Positions 42,894-51,691 of a stretch of DNA of 64,000 nt are shown piece by piece. The notes under the pieces were generated by a model. It made no database searches. It was given only the letters and a program-made list of their open reading frames with translations, and was not told the DNA's origin. This stretch comes from JABWBD01 sp040768665. Its GTDB lineage: Bacteria; Planctomycetota; Planctomycetia; Pirellulales; Thermoguttaceae. The stretch spans positions 42,060-106,059 of the forward strand of contig JAXGMN010000048.1 in assembly GCA_040768665.1 (NCBI GenBank), in the 5' to 3' direction. A program made the position numbers and the translations under genes. Each line of letters opens with the position of its first letter. Positions within the stretch are counted from its first letter, which is position 1.

Positions 42894-43451
42894 TCAACTC
42901 GCCTGGTCCGGCGCACCTTCGCCGACCGCAGGCACGACCCAGACCTTCACCTCCGCATCCAGTTCCGGAGCGAGGTGAACGCGAACCGTGTACAGCCCCA
43001 ACTCCTTGAGCGGGCCTTCCAGGCGGATCTGGTCGGGAGTCAACGTAATGCTGTTGCGTTTCAAAGCCGCAACGATCTCATGAGACCCGACGGAGCCGTA
43101 CAGATGCCCCTCGTCATTCGCATTGGCTTCGATCGTAACGCTCTGACGCGCCAAGTCGGCAGCCAACGACTTCAACCCGGCCAGACGCGCCTTCTGGATC
43201 TCAGCCAGTCGGGCCCGGTGTTTCTCGATCATCCGCCTGTGGTGCTCGGTCGCGATCGTCGCCAGGCCCTGCGGTATGAGATAGTTCTTTGCATACCCCG
43301 GCTTAACCTCAACCACATCGCCCTGGCTGCCGAGGTGCTCGACCGGTTGAACCAGCAATAACTGGATGCCTCCGTTGGGGCCTTTGGGAAGCCGACTCCC
43401 TTGTCGATGATGCTTGCGGCGCGCCGCCTGTTGAACCGTAGGTTTCGCCAT
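42894..43451 (-). CDS. rplI: 50S ribosomal protein L9
   Basis: The 185-residue protein matches bL9, with the N-terminal domain IQLLLVQPVEHLGSQGDVVEVKPGYAKNYLIPQGLA, the long connecting helix and the C-terminal domain (HLYGSVGSHEIVAAL...). It carries about 27 extra basic residues at the N-terminus before the usual start. A GTG or ATG at the normal start is not obvious, so the extension is probably real. It lies 70 bp after ssb; rpsR, which normally intervenes, is absent. Confidence 0.94.
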   Translation of the reverse strand: MAKPTVQQAARRKHHRQGSRLPKGPNGGIQLLLVQPVEHLGSQGDVVEVKPGYAKNYLIPQGLATIATEHHRRMIEKHRARLAEIQKARLAGLKSLAADLARQSVTIEANANDEGHLYGSVGSHEIVAALKRNSITLTPDQIRLEGPLKELGLYTVRVHLAPELDAEVKVWVVPAVGEGAPDQAS

Positions 43452-43521
43452 GGATTCTCAACCTTTGATCGTATCTTGATGAAACGGCAGCCGCCGGAAG
43501 CGGTTCGCTGCCGCACACGTG

Positions 43522-44010
43522 TCAAAAAGGAATATCGTCTTCCGGGGGACCACCCGGGGAATCGTACTGATCGTTATCCGGAACCGGCTGGCTGTATTCA
43601 TTGGATCGCTCGCGTCGGGCCGCCGGACGACTGCCGCTGCCGCCCGCACCCGCTCCACCACCTGCACCGCCGCCCTCGCCGGCTCGGCCAAGCATCTGCA
43701 TCCGGTCACCGACCACCTTCAGCTTGGAACGTTTCTGCCCGTCGTTGGTTTCCCACGTATCGAGTTTCAACCTGCCTTCAATAAGAACAGGCGATCCTTT
43801 GCTCAAATACTCGCTGGCCACTTCCGCCGTTCGGCCCCACAACGTGATGTCGACGAAAGTCGTCTCGTCGACCCATTCTCCGCTGGCATTCTTGCGGCGT
43901 TCGTTGACCGCCAGACCGATCTCCGATACCGCAGTCCCGCTCGGGATGTATCGCAACTCCGGGTCTCGTGTCAGATTTCCCAGTAGCACCACGCGGTTGT
44001 AGCTCGCCAT
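43522..44010 (-). CDS. ssb: Single-stranded DNA-binding protein
   Basis: The 162-residue protein starts at ATG 44010 (MASYNRVVLLGNLTRDPELR). The OB fold covers residues 1-110 (WVDETTFVDITLWGRTAEVASEYL, GSPVLIEGRLKLDTWE). A Gly/Arg/Asn-rich linker leads to the acidic tip DDIPF, which recruits repair and replication partners. It protects single-stranded DNA at forks. Upstream in-frame codons are not family-like. Confidence 0.96.
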   Translation of the reverse strand: MASYNRVVLLGNLTRDPELRYIPSGTAVSEIGLAVNERRKNASGEWVDETTFVDITLWGRTAEVASEYLSKGSPVLIEGRLKLDTWETNDGQKRSKLKVVGDRMQMLGRAGEGGGAGGGAGAGGSGSRPAARRERSNEYSQPVPDNDQYDSPGGPPEDDIPF

Positions 44011-44147
44011 GATTACCAACTCCTGCAGTTGTCGACGTGCAAAAGCAACGAAAAGCCGTGGACCGCCCGACCGTTGGGGCAGGTGCCTCATCCACGCTAG
44101 CCGCACGCTTGCCCGCGCACAATTAGTCCGGAGAGGGGCCCGCTGGA

Positions 44148-44630
44148 CTACTCCTCCTCCTCAGCTTCGTCGTGGCCGGCAACGTATTCCTGAGTGCGGC
44201 CTCGGCTGCCCGCACCCACTTTCTCTTTCTCTCGGTCGCGGCGGGGCTTCTGGCCGTCTTCCGAGCTCTCTTCGACGGCCTCCCTGGGCGCTACCACGTG
44301 ACCGCTTCGCGCATGCTCCACGAGCGTGTCGACAATTCGCGGGTCCACTTTGAGAAACAGGAACCGCAAAATACTGTCGTTCAATTGAAAGTGCCGCTGG
44401 ACCTCGGCAAGCTTGCGCGAATCGAGTCGGAAGTAGGTAAGCCAGTAAGTGCCCTTTCGCTGCCCCTCGATGGGATACGCCAGTCGGCGTTCTTCCCACA
44501 GTCGACTGACCAACACCTCGCCGTCGAATTGGCCAATCACTCCAGAGATCGCTGCCGACACCCCTTCGGAATCCCGGCTGTACCGCCCGGAATCCAGAAT
44601 GAACATCCCTTCGTATACCGTGGAAGCCAA
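44148..44630 (-). CDS. rpsF: 30S ribosomal protein S6
   Basis: The 160-residue protein starts at TTG 44630 behind GAGGAG; this codon places the family opening TVYEGMFILDSGRYS correctly, whereas the upstream ATG would add a foreign leader. The bS6 ferredoxin fold ends near residue 100 (LNDSILRFLFLKVDPR). The last 50 residues are a charged Glu/Arg/Lys tail ending in EEEE, longer than in E. coli. It pairs with S18 on the ribosome, although rpsR is not in this cluster. Confidence 0.93.
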   Translation of the reverse strand: MASTVYEGMFILDSGRYSRDSEGVSAAISGVIGQFDGEVLVSRLWEERRLAYPIEGQRKGTYWLTYFRLDSRKLAEVQRHFQLNDSILRFLFLKVDPRIVDTLVEHARSGHVVAPREAVEESSEDGQKPRRDREKEKVGAGSRGRTQEYVAGHDEAEEEE

Positions 44631-44677
44631 AACAGTACTCCTCGTAAGCCTTGGTTGTTTCGCTGAGTCCGTGTGCG

Positions 44678-45235
44678 TCAGTTGTATTCGTTCATGCATC
44701 GCTGGACGCCCTCACGGGCCCAGACGACGACTGCATCCGCCGCGTTTGAGATCGCTTTCTGAATCCCCTCGGCCTCTTCAGCCGTAAACCGAGCCAGAAC
44801 GTAATTCGTCGCATCCCACCCATCGGGCGGGGCGCCAATGCCGACTCGAAGCCGAGGCACCTGCTCGTCGCCAAGTCGGCGAATGATATCCGCCAGCCCC
44901 TTCTGGCCACCCGCTGACCCGCCTGCACGAACCCGCAACTTCGCCGAGGGCAGGTTCATGTCGTCGCAGATCACCAGAATATCGTCCAGCGGCACGTGGT
45001 AGAAATCGCGTGCCGCCAGTACACTTGCGCCGCTAAGATTCATGTACGTTGTCGGGCTGAGCAGCAGCGCCCGCTCGCCCGCCAAGTCCGCATCGACCAC
45101 TTCGCCCTGGAATTTGATTTTGGGGCGGCCGCACGCGTGCCGCCGGGCCAATTCGGCCAGTACCCTGTACCCCACATTATGTCGGGTGCCTTCGTAGCGG
45201 CGTCCTGGATTCCCTAAACCGACGACCAGTTTCAC
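44678..45235 (-). CDS. pth: Peptidyl-tRNA hydrolase
   Basis: The 185-residue enzyme frees tRNA from drop-off peptidyl-tRNA. GTG 45235 starts at KLVVGLGNPGRRYEGTRHNVGY, with the catalytic His in RHNVGY. SPTTYMNLSG, VICDDMNLP with the catalytic Asp, and GGSAGGQKGLADIIRRLG are all present, as is PRLRVGIGAPP. An alternative ATG lies 21 bases upstream. It overlaps nothing and is 56 bp after L25. Confidence 0.95.
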   Translation of the reverse strand: MKLVVGLGNPGRRYEGTRHNVGYRVLAELARRHACGRPKIKFQGEVVDADLAGERALLLSPTTYMNLSGASVLAARDFYHVPLDDILVICDDMNLPSAKLRVRAGGSAGGQKGLADIIRRLGDEQVPRLRVGIGAPPDGWDATNYVLARFTAEEAEGIQKAISNAADAVVVWAREGVQRCMNEYN

Positions 45236-45291
45236 GGTCGAAGCTCTCCGCCGCATCCCGACATGTCAATTCGTTCCCGACAGCGATGCGC

Positions 45292-45915
45292 CTATCCCTC
45301 CTCTTCCTCCTCCGCCTTCCTACGGCCGATAACCTCCGGTTCCGCGGTTTCCGCGGGCCCTTCCTCCTCGACCACCTCGGCCGGCACGGCGCAATGGACG
45401 ACGACCACCGACGCCTCTTCCAGAACGCGAACCGTCGGCGGGAGCTTGAGGTCCGCTACCGTAATCGACTGGTCCAACTCAAGATGGTTGACATTCACCT
45501 CGATTTTTTCCGGAATCGCCGTAACCTCGCATTCGACATCCAACTCGTGGACCGGCTGCTCGATTGCGCCGCCCTGCCTCACCCCCGGAGCTTCGCCGCG
45601 AAGTTCCACCGGAACGCGGACTTCCACCTTTTCGTGCGCCGACACCCGTGTCAAATCGACGTGAAGTACATGGGCACCCCACGTATCCCACTGCAGTTCT
45701 CGGATGAAAGCCTGCTGGGCCACAGCGCCGGCGAGTTGAACCAGTCGGCTACCATGTCGCAGCGCCGTGTCCAGTTCACTGGCCGCCAGCGAAAGGCTTA
45801 CCGTTTCTTCCCCGTGACCGTAAAGGACACCGGGGATGAATCCGGCTTCGCGCTGACGCCGGGCGCGCCGCTTGCCCCGGGTCTCTCGGATCTGAACGTT
45901 CAATGTCTCCGCCAT
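45292..45915 (-). CDS. rplY: 50S ribosomal protein L25, CTC form
   Basis: The 207-residue protein has the 5S-rRNA-binding L25 domain (MAETLNVQIRETRGKRRARR, GFIPGVLYGHGEE) and the longer TL5/CTC C-terminal beta domain (VEVRVPVELRGEAPGV..., HCAVPAEVVEEE) with an acidic tail ending EEEEEG. Length is normal for the CTC type. It lies between prs and pth as in many bacteria. Confidence 0.94.
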   Translation of the reverse strand: MAETLNVQIRETRGKRRARRQREAGFIPGVLYGHGEETVSLSLAASELDTALRHGSRLVQLAGAVAQQAFIRELQWDTWGAHVLHVDLTRVSAHEKVEVRVPVELRGEAPGVRQGGAIEQPVHELDVECEVTAIPEKIEVNVNHLELDQSITVADLKLPPTVRVLEEASVVVVHCAVPAEVVEEEGPAETAEPEVIGRRKAEEEEEG

Positions 45916-46084
45916 GGCAGTCCTCTATAGCACCTCGAAACCGTCTAAGGGCGAAACTGGTTATTGTGAAAGAATTCCAGCAAATTTCAACCCCGTCCGT
46001 ATCGCTTTCCCGTCTCGGCGGGGCCCGCCCACTTGCGGCAACCACCCCTGCAAAGGTCCTAAGTTGTTGCGAATTCGTCGTTTA

Positions 46085-46168
46085 ACCGCAGTGCCCAACG
46101 GGCCGCGCGCCGGTGACCGATAACCGCGCCGCGCTCCGCCCCACGCGCGGCCCGTTGGGCACTGCGGT
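46085..46168. repeat. Perfect long inverted repeat, hairpin
   Basis: The 25-bp arms 46085-46109 (ACCGCAGTGCCCAACGGG...) and 46144-46168 are exact inverses around a 34-bp loop. It lies 28 bp after the prs stop codon and 170 bp upstream of the L25 start, so it is either an attenuating structure in the prs-L25 transcript or a small mobile palindrome. There is no T-run. Confidence 0.85.
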
Positions 46169-46196
46169 ACCTTTACAGGGGGTGCTTGCGGCAGCC

Positions 46197-47141
46197 TCAC
46201 AAAAACAGGCGGCTTACCGACTCATTGCGATGAATTCGCTTAACTGCCTCCCCCAAAAGTGGCGCAACGCTCAGCACATGAATAAACGGCAGGGCCCGGT
46301 CCGGCGTGAGTGGAATCGAATCCGTAATGACGAGCCCCTCGACCGGCGCTTCCTGGAGCCGCTGAATGGCGCCGCCGACCAAAAGGCCGTGTGTGGCGGC
46401 TAGATAGATCGACTTGGCTCCCGCCTTCTTCACCATGTGAGCCGCGCCGGTGATCGAGCCGGCCGTGCTGATCATATCATCGAAAATGAGAGCCACTTTC
46501 CCCTCCACCGGGCCGCCGATCAGATTCGCTTGCTTCGTCGAACTCGCGCCCGACCGTCGCTTGTCCACGATCGCCAGCTTGCCGCCGAGCTGCGGAACAT
46601 GGCTCAAGGCACGCTTAATGCTCCCCTCGTCCGGGCTTACTACGACAATCTCATCCTCCTGGAAGCCCATGTTCTGGAAGTGGGCGTCGATCACCGGCGC
46701 AGCGTAGAGATGATCCACCGGAATATCGAAGAACCCCTGGATTTGGGCAGCGTGCAGGTCCATCGTGAGTACGCGACCGGCACCCGCCCGAGTAATCAGG
46801 TTCGCAACGAGCTTGGCTGTAATCGGGACCCTTCCCTCATCCTTACGGTCCTGTCTCGCGTAACCATAATAAGGGATAACGGCCGTGATTCTCTCCGCAC
46901 TGGCTCGCTTGAAGCTGTCGATCAGGATTAGCAACTCCATGAGGTTCTCATTCACCGGCATACAGGTCGGCTGAACGAGGAATACGTCCCGGCCACGCAC
47001 GTCTTCGTCGATCTTGCAGGAGATCTCCCCGTCGGGGAAGTTGCCGATCGACAACCGGCCAAGCGGCAATCCTAAGTAGTCGGCCATCCGGCGGGCCAGA
47101 TCAGGGTTGGCTCGTCCGCTGAAGATCTTCATGTCGTTCAT
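46197..47141 (-). CDS. prs: Ribose-phosphate pyrophosphokinase
   Basis: The 314-residue enzyme makes PRPP from ribose-5-phosphate and ATP. ATG 47141 (MNDMKIFSGRANPDLARRMA) is the family start; another ATG is 9 bases inside. Landmarks are FPDGEISCKIDEDVRGRDVFLVQ, the YYGYARQDRKDEGRVPITAKLVANL catalytic loop, the metal/PP-binding TMDLHAAQIQGFFDIPVDHL, and the ribose-5-phosphate loop ALIFDDMISTAGSITGAA. It heads the housekeeping series on this strand. Confidence 0.96.
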   Translation of the reverse strand: MNDMKIFSGRANPDLARRMADYLGLPLGRLSIGNFPDGEISCKIDEDVRGRDVFLVQPTCMPVNENLMELLILIDSFKRASAERITAVIPYYGYARQDRKDEGRVPITAKLVANLITRAGAGRVLTMDLHAAQIQGFFDIPVDHLYAAPVIDAHFQNMGFQEDEIVVVSPDEGSIKRALSHVPQLGGKLAIVDKRRSGASSTKQANLIGGPVEGKVALIFDDMISTAGSITGAAHMVKKAGAKSIYLAATHGLLVGGAIQRLQEAPVEGLVITDSIPLTPDRALPFIHVLSVAPLLGEAVKRIHRNESVSRLFL

Positions 47142-47217
47142 GGTTGGCTCGGGGAGCGAATGGTAAGCAAACTCGATATCTTGCCAGGAAACCCTGTGAC
47201 CTGCCAGAGCACCCGGT

Positions 47218-47338
47218 GAGACTGCTGGAAAACGGGACTGGCTCCTCAAAGTGTGGTAGTGCGCAGTCCAATGTGGTAGTGTGCAGTCCCATAAGATACA
47301 AAATATTGCGGCGCCTGTCCCCCTTTTCGGCAGTCTCC
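47218..47338. repeat. MITE-like palindrome, family 2, with internal duplication
   Basis: The left arm GAGACTGCTGGAAAACGGG and right arm CCCCCTTTTCGGCAGTCTC pair imperfectly. The centre holds a tandem of GTGGTAGTGCGCAGTCC and GTGGTAGTGTGCAGTCC (47252-47289). It lies 77 bp upstream of prs. The rest of the 513-bp gap to argB (47142-47654) contains only the palindrome at 47530 and no gene. Confidence 0.75.
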
Positions 47339-47529
47339 CAGTCCCGTGGCAATCTCCAACCAAGAGGGTTCCGGGTAGCTCGGCCCGCTTTCTCCCGGGG
47401 GTGCCACGGACAAATAAGAAACTTCGCTGCCAGTTGACATCAGTCCGCGGACATGTACCATAAGGGGTTTTCCCGGCGCAAGGGAACCACGCGCGGGAAC
47501 CGTTTTTTCGACAGCCCGCCAAGGCGCTG

Positions 47530-47544
47530 AGCAGCCCGGCTGCT
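47530..47544. repeat. AGCAGCC palindrome (REP-like)
   Basis: AGCAGCCCGGCTGCT is palindromic about its central base and identical to copies at 18745 and 50854. Confidence 0.6.
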
Positions 47545-47654
47545 TTTGTCAAATCACCCGCTCTGCCAGGTTGCGGCAGCAGGCGGTCGCTTAGTCGTTT
47601 GGCGGGCTTCAGCTTTTCGACCTGCGACCTTCATCATACCCCGGAGACCGGCGA

Positions 47655-48563
47655 TTGGAAGAAGCAATCCAGAAGGCCGACGTTTTGATCGAGGCCCTCC
47701 AGTGGATCCGACAGTTTCGCGGCAAGATTACCGTGATCAAGCTGGGTGGAAGCGTGATGGAAGACTCGCACGCAATGCTCCACCTGCTGCTGGACGTCGT
47801 TTTCATGGAGACGGTCGGCATGCAGCCGGTCATCGTTCACGGCGGCGGTGCGGCCATCAGCAGGGCGATGACGACCGCGGGGCTCGAAGCGAGGTTCGTT
47901 GAAGGACGCCGTTACACCGATGAAGCCGCCCTGGGGATCGTCGAGCGAGTTCTGGCCTATGAGATCAACGAGCAGTTGGCCGAGCAGATCGAAATGCTCG
48001 GCGGCCGCGCCAGCGCGCTGAACTTCCGAACGAAGAACGTGCTCTCCGGTGAGCGGCTTCAGCTCAGTAACGGCCGGGGCGAGCCGGTCGATTTGGGACA
48101 CGTCGGGCGCGTGACGTCTGTCGATCGCCATGCCGTCCTGCAACTCTGCCGCGAAGGCGTCGTACCGGTGATCCCGTCGATGTGCGCGACGCCCGAGGGG
48201 GGCAAGCTCAACGTCAACGCCGACACCGCCGCCATGGCGGTTGCCGAAGCCCTGCAAGCCGAGAAGCTTGTGTTCCTCAGCGATGTCAACGGCGTCCGGC
48301 GCCGGAAAGACGATCCCGACTCGCTCTTGCACTCGCTCTCCGATCGCGAGGCCAGAGAGATGATCCGTAACGGGGCAATCGGTTCCGGGATGATCCCCAA
48401 GATCGAGGCCTGCCTCGAAATCTTGGAGAAGGGAGTCCGCAAGGTCCACATCATCGACGGGCGGCTTCGACACTCGCTCCTGCTGGAAGTCTATACGAGC
48501 CGGGGTGTCGGCACCGAAATCGTCCGTGAAGTCGGCCAGGAGGCTCCGGCGCGCGGTATGTGA
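47655..48563 (+). CDS. argB: Acetylglutamate kinase
   Basis: The 302-residue enzyme phosphorylates N-acetylglutamate in arginine synthesis. The start is TTG 47655 behind GGAG. The amino-acid-kinase fold shows TVIKLGGSVMED, VIVHGGGAAISRAM (nucleotide/substrate loops), KLNVNADTAAMAVAEALQAEKLVFLSDVNGV and IRNGAIGSGMIPKIEACLEIL. It opens the argB-argD-argF cluster. The N-terminal 25-residue helix suggests the arginine-sensitive hexameric class, which is inference. Confidence 0.95.
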   Translation: MEEAIQKADVLIEALQWIRQFRGKITVIKLGGSVMEDSHAMLHLLLDVVFMETVGMQPVIVHGGGAAISRAMTTAGLEARFVEGRRYTDEAALGIVERVLAYEINEQLAEQIEMLGGRASALNFRTKNVLSGERLQLSNGRGEPVDLGHVGRVTSVDRHAVLQLCREGVVPVIPSMCATPEGGKLNVNADTAAMAVAEALQAEKLVFLSDVNGVRRRKDDPDSLLHSLSDREAREMIRNGAIGSGMIPKIEACLEILEKGVRKVHIIDGRLRHSLLLEVYTSRGVGTEIVREVGQEAPARGM

Positions 48564-48677
48564 ACTTTTTCGGAGCCGCGAGTGTCTTACGGGATTCTCG
48601 AACGCGAATGATCGGCTTCGCGGTCCGACCCGAGGGGCCAACATCCGACATTGGGTAAATCCATGGAGAGCGAGAAG

Positions 48678-49886
48678 ATGGTGGTGACGGAAACCGGTTC
48701 AATGAGTTTCCAGGAAACGGTTCAACTCTTCGAAAAGTACGTCGTCCCGAACTACACGCGGTTCCCGGTCGCCCTCGTCCGTGGCGAAGGGTCCTATGTC
48801 TGGGATAGCGAGGGCAACCGCTATCTGGACTTTTTCCCCGGCTGGGGCTGCAACCTGTTGGGCCACTGCCCGCCCCCGATCATTGAGGCGGTGCGCGAGC
48901 AGATCGGCAAACTGATCCACGTGCCCAATACCTGGTACACCGACGTGCAGGGATTGTGGGCGAAGGCGCTCAGCGAGCGGAGTTTCGGCGGCCAAGCGTT
49001 CTTCTGCAATTCCGGGACCGAGGCCAACGAGGCGGCCATCAAGCTGGTTCGTCTGCATACCCCTAAGAACCGTTACAAAATCATCACCTTCGACGGCGGT
49101 TTCCACGGCCGTACGCTCGGCTCCACGACGGCCACCGCGCAACCGAAATACCACGAGGGGCTCGGGCCGCTGATGGCCGGGTTCGTTTACGCCCCCTACG
49201 GTGATCTCGAGGCGGTCGCCCGGCTGATCGACGACGAAACGGCTGCCATGATGATCGAGCCGGTACAGGGAGAAGGGGGTGTCCGCATTCCGGGGGACGG
49301 TTTCCTGGCCGGCCTCCGACAACTCGCCGACGAGCACGAGTTGCTGCTGGTCTTCGACGAGGTTCAGACCGGCTGCGGCCGGACGGGCGATTGGTTCGCC
49401 TACCAGCATTTCGGGGTTACGCCCGACGTGATGACGCTGGCCAAGGCCGTCTGCGGCGGTTTGGCAGGCGCAGCCATGCTGACCACCGCAGAAATCGCTC
49501 CCAGTCTCCGCCCGGGCATGCACGCGGCGACCTTCGGCGGCAACCCCATTGCCGCGTGCGCCGGTATCGCCACCATCGAGATGATCGAAAAACAAGGGCT
49601 GCTGGCGAAAGCCCGCCAACTCGGCGAGTTGTTCCGTTCGCGGCTCGTCGAGCTGCAACAGTCGTGCGAGCTCATCCGCGAAGTCCGCGTGGTCGGCCTG
49701 ATGATCGGCGTCGAACTCTCGATCGAAGGAGCGCCCGCGGTCCGAGCGTGTATGGAGCGGAACCTCCTGATCAATTGCACCCACGGCAACGTCATTCGAC
49801 TGCTGCCTGCCATGACTTTGACCGAACAGCAGGCCCACGAGGGCTGCGACATTCTGGCCGACGTGCTTCAACGGCAAACCGGCTGA
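48678..49886 (+). CDS. argD: Acetylornithine aminotransferase
   Basis: The 402-residue PLP enzyme converts N-acetylglutamate semialdehyde to N-acetylornithine. ATG 48678 is preferred because GGAGAGCGAGAAG precedes it; ATG 48663 is the alternative. The class III aminotransferase fold shows YLDFFPGWGCNLLGH, FCNSGTEANEAAIKLVR, FDGGFHGRTLGSTTATAQ, EPVQGEGGV, LLVFDEVQTGCGRTG and the PLP-lysine region DVMTLAKAVCGGLAGAAML. It is followed by argF at 35 bp. Confidence 0.94.
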   Translation: MVVTETGSMSFQETVQLFEKYVVPNYTRFPVALVRGEGSYVWDSEGNRYLDFFPGWGCNLLGHCPPPIIEAVREQIGKLIHVPNTWYTDVQGLWAKALSERSFGGQAFFCNSGTEANEAAIKLVRLHTPKNRYKIITFDGGFHGRTLGSTTATAQPKYHEGLGPLMAGFVYAPYGDLEAVARLIDDETAAMMIEPVQGEGGVRIPGDGFLAGLRQLADEHELLLVFDEVQTGCGRTGDWFAYQHFGVTPDVMTLAKAVCGGLAGAAMLTTAEIAPSLRPGMHAATFGGNPIAACAGIATIEMIEKQGLLAKARQLGELFRSRLVELQQSCELIREVRVVGLMIGVELSIEGAPAVRACMERNLLINCTHGNVIRLLPAMTLTEQQAHEGCDILADVLQRQTG

Positions 49887-49921
49887 CACGACAGGGCTTC
49901 CGCCCGAGAAGAGACGTCAAC

Positions 49922-50839
49922 ATGCGACACCTCCTCACTCTGGAAGAACTCTCTTCCGCCGAAATTGAACGAATCTTCGCGATCAGCGAAGATCTGAAAT
50001 CCAAATTCGAACAAGGGCTGCGCGAACCGCTTCTCCCGGGGCGCGTGATGGCCATGATCTTCGAAAAGCCGTCGCTCCGAACGCGCGTGAGTTTCGAAAC
50101 AGGCATGGCGCACCTCGGTGGCAGTTCTCTGTTTCTTGGCAACGACGTTGGTTTCGGCCGCCGGGAGAGCATTGCGGACTTTGCCCGCGTGCTCAGCGAG
50201 TACGTCGATGTCCTGGTCGTGCGCGCAAACAGCCACGAGACGGTCGAGGACCTGGCAGAATACAGCACCCGGCCCGTAATCAACGGACTGACCGACCACG
50301 CCCATCCATGTCAGGCCATGGCGGACTTGTTCACGATCCGGGAACTGGCCGGGAGACTTCGGGGCCGCACCCTCGCTTGGATCGGCGATGGCAACAACGT
50401 GGCCCGCAGTCTGGCGATCGGCTGCGGCAAGGTCGGCATGAAGATGGTTATGGCCACCCCCAACGGGTATCGTTTCGAAGACCTGTTTGCAGAGCGGCTC
50501 AAAGCGATTGTCCCTGATCTGAATCTGACGGTAACCGCCGATCCTGCCCAAGCGGTTCGCGACGCGGCGGCTGTCTACACCGACGTCTGGACGAGTATGG
50601 GCCAGGAGGCCGAGTCGGAGCAGCGTCGCTGTGCGTTCGCCCGCTACCAGGTAAACGCAGAACTGATGGCGCATGCCCCCAACAATGCGGTCTTCATGCA
50701 TTGCCTCCCCGCGCACCGCGGCGAGGAGGTTACCGACGAGGTGATCGACGGACCGCAGAGCGTCGTCGTTCAGCAGGCCGGCAACCGCATGCATGCTCAA
50801 AAGGGAATTCTGGCCTGGCTGCTCGGTGCACAGGCGTAG
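49922..50839 (+). CDS. argF: Ornithine carbamoyltransferase
   Basis: The 305-residue enzyme makes citrulline from ornithine and carbamoyl phosphate. ATG 49922 is preceded by GAGAAGAG. The carbamoyl-phosphate motif reads FEKPSLRTRVSFETGM, followed by HPCQAMADLFTI, the ornithine/SMG-region equivalent VWTSMGQEAES, and the active-site MHCLPAHRGEEVTDEV. Sequence is complete and normal in length. Confidence 0.96.
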   Translation: MRHLLTLEELSSAEIERIFAISEDLKSKFEQGLREPLLPGRVMAMIFEKPSLRTRVSFETGMAHLGGSSLFLGNDVGFGRRESIADFARVLSEYVDVLVVRANSHETVEDLAEYSTRPVINGLTDHAHPCQAMADLFTIRELAGRLRGRTLAWIGDGNNVARSLAIGCGKVGMKMVMATPNGYRFEDLFAERLKAIVPDLNLTVTADPAQAVRDAAAVYTDVWTSMGQEAESEQRRCAFARYQVNAELMAHAPNNAVFMHCLPAHRGEEVTDEVIDGPQSVVVQQAGNRMHAQKGILAWLLGAQA

Positions 50840-50853
50840 TCAAGCAGCAGTCA

Positions 50854-50924
50854 AGCAGCCCGGCTGCTGACGCCGCACGTCCGTTTGGCACGCTGGGAAC
50901 GTCACCGATGGCAGCCGGGCTGCT
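50854..50924. repeat. Pair of AGCAGCC palindromes in opposed sense (BIME-like)
   Basis: AGCAGCCCGGCTGCT at 50854-50868 and GCAGCCGGGCTGCT at 50911-50924 flank a 42-bp spacer between argF and rph. A degenerate copy (AGCAGCCGGGCTGATAG) occurs at 52259. They could pair with each other and attenuate transcription between the two genes. Confidence 0.7.
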
Positions 50925-50942
50925 GATAGTTGGGAAACCGAC

Positions 50943-51677
50943 ATGCGATCTGATCACCGCAACTCCGATGAACTCCGCCCCCTGCGAATCCAACGCCACT
51001 TCACCGGCGCTGCACCCGGAAGCGTGTTGGTCCAAGCGGGGCGGACTGCCGTGCTGTGCACGGCCAGCGTCGATCTTGCCGTTCCCGCGTGGATGACCAC
51101 GGCGGACCGCGGCTGGGTCACGGCCGAATACAGCATGCTCCCCGGCAGCACCCGTCCGCGCAAGCGGCGAGAGCGAGGCGGTCGTACGGACGGTCGCAGC
51201 ACAGAAATCCAGCGGCTGATCGGCCGGAGCCTCCGCGCGGTCACCGATCTGGCCGCCCTGGGGCCGCGAACGATCGCGCTGGACTGCGACGTTCTGGAAG
51301 CCGACGGCGGTACCCGCACCGTCAGCATCACCGGGGCACTCGTTGCACTGGTCGACGCCATCGCCTCGGTTCGCTCGGAGCTGCCCGACCCTTCGCGGTA
51401 CCCTCTGCGCGATAGTCTGGCGGCGGTGAGCGTCGGCTTGATCGATAGGACCGCCGTTCTTGACCTCGACTACCGGGAAGACTTCGCCGCTCAGGTCGAC
51501 ATGAACGTGGTGATGACCGGCGGCGGCCGATTCGTCGAGATCCAGGGGACCGGCGAAGAAGCCACCTTCGGCGACGACCAACTCCAGGCGATGCTCGCGC
51601 TGGCCCGCGCCGGCATCCGGCGCTTGACGGAGCTCCAGCGCGACGCGTTGAAGGGCGATTGGCCGTTCCCCGGCTGA
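50943..51677 (+). CDS. rph: Ribonuclease PH
   Basis: The 244-residue phosphorolytic exoribonuclease trims tRNA 3' ends. Landmarks: NSDELRPLRIQRHFTGAAPGSVLV, TAEYSMLPGSTRPRKRRERG, TEIQRLIGRSLRAVTDL (Arg of the phosphate site), DCDVLEADGGTRTVSITGA, and LDLDYREDFAAQVDMNVVMTGGGRFVEIQGTGE. Length is normal. It follows argF by 103 bp across the palindrome pair. Confidence 0.95.
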   Translation: MRSDHRNSDELRPLRIQRHFTGAAPGSVLVQAGRTAVLCTASVDLAVPAWMTTADRGWVTAEYSMLPGSTRPRKRRERGGRTDGRSTEIQRLIGRSLRAVTDLAALGPRTIALDCDVLEADGGTRTVSITGALVALVDAIASVRSELPDPSRYPLRDSLAAVSVGLIDRTAVLDLDYREDFAAQVDMNVVMTGGGRFVEIQGTGEEATFGDDQLQAMLALARAGIRRLTELQRDALKGDWPFPG

Positions 51678-51691
51678 TCTCGCATTCCGTC

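Noticed and set aside
47142..47552. N-terminal extension of the prs frame
   Set aside because: It runs through a palindromic repeat and has no family similarity; the native start is ATG 47141.
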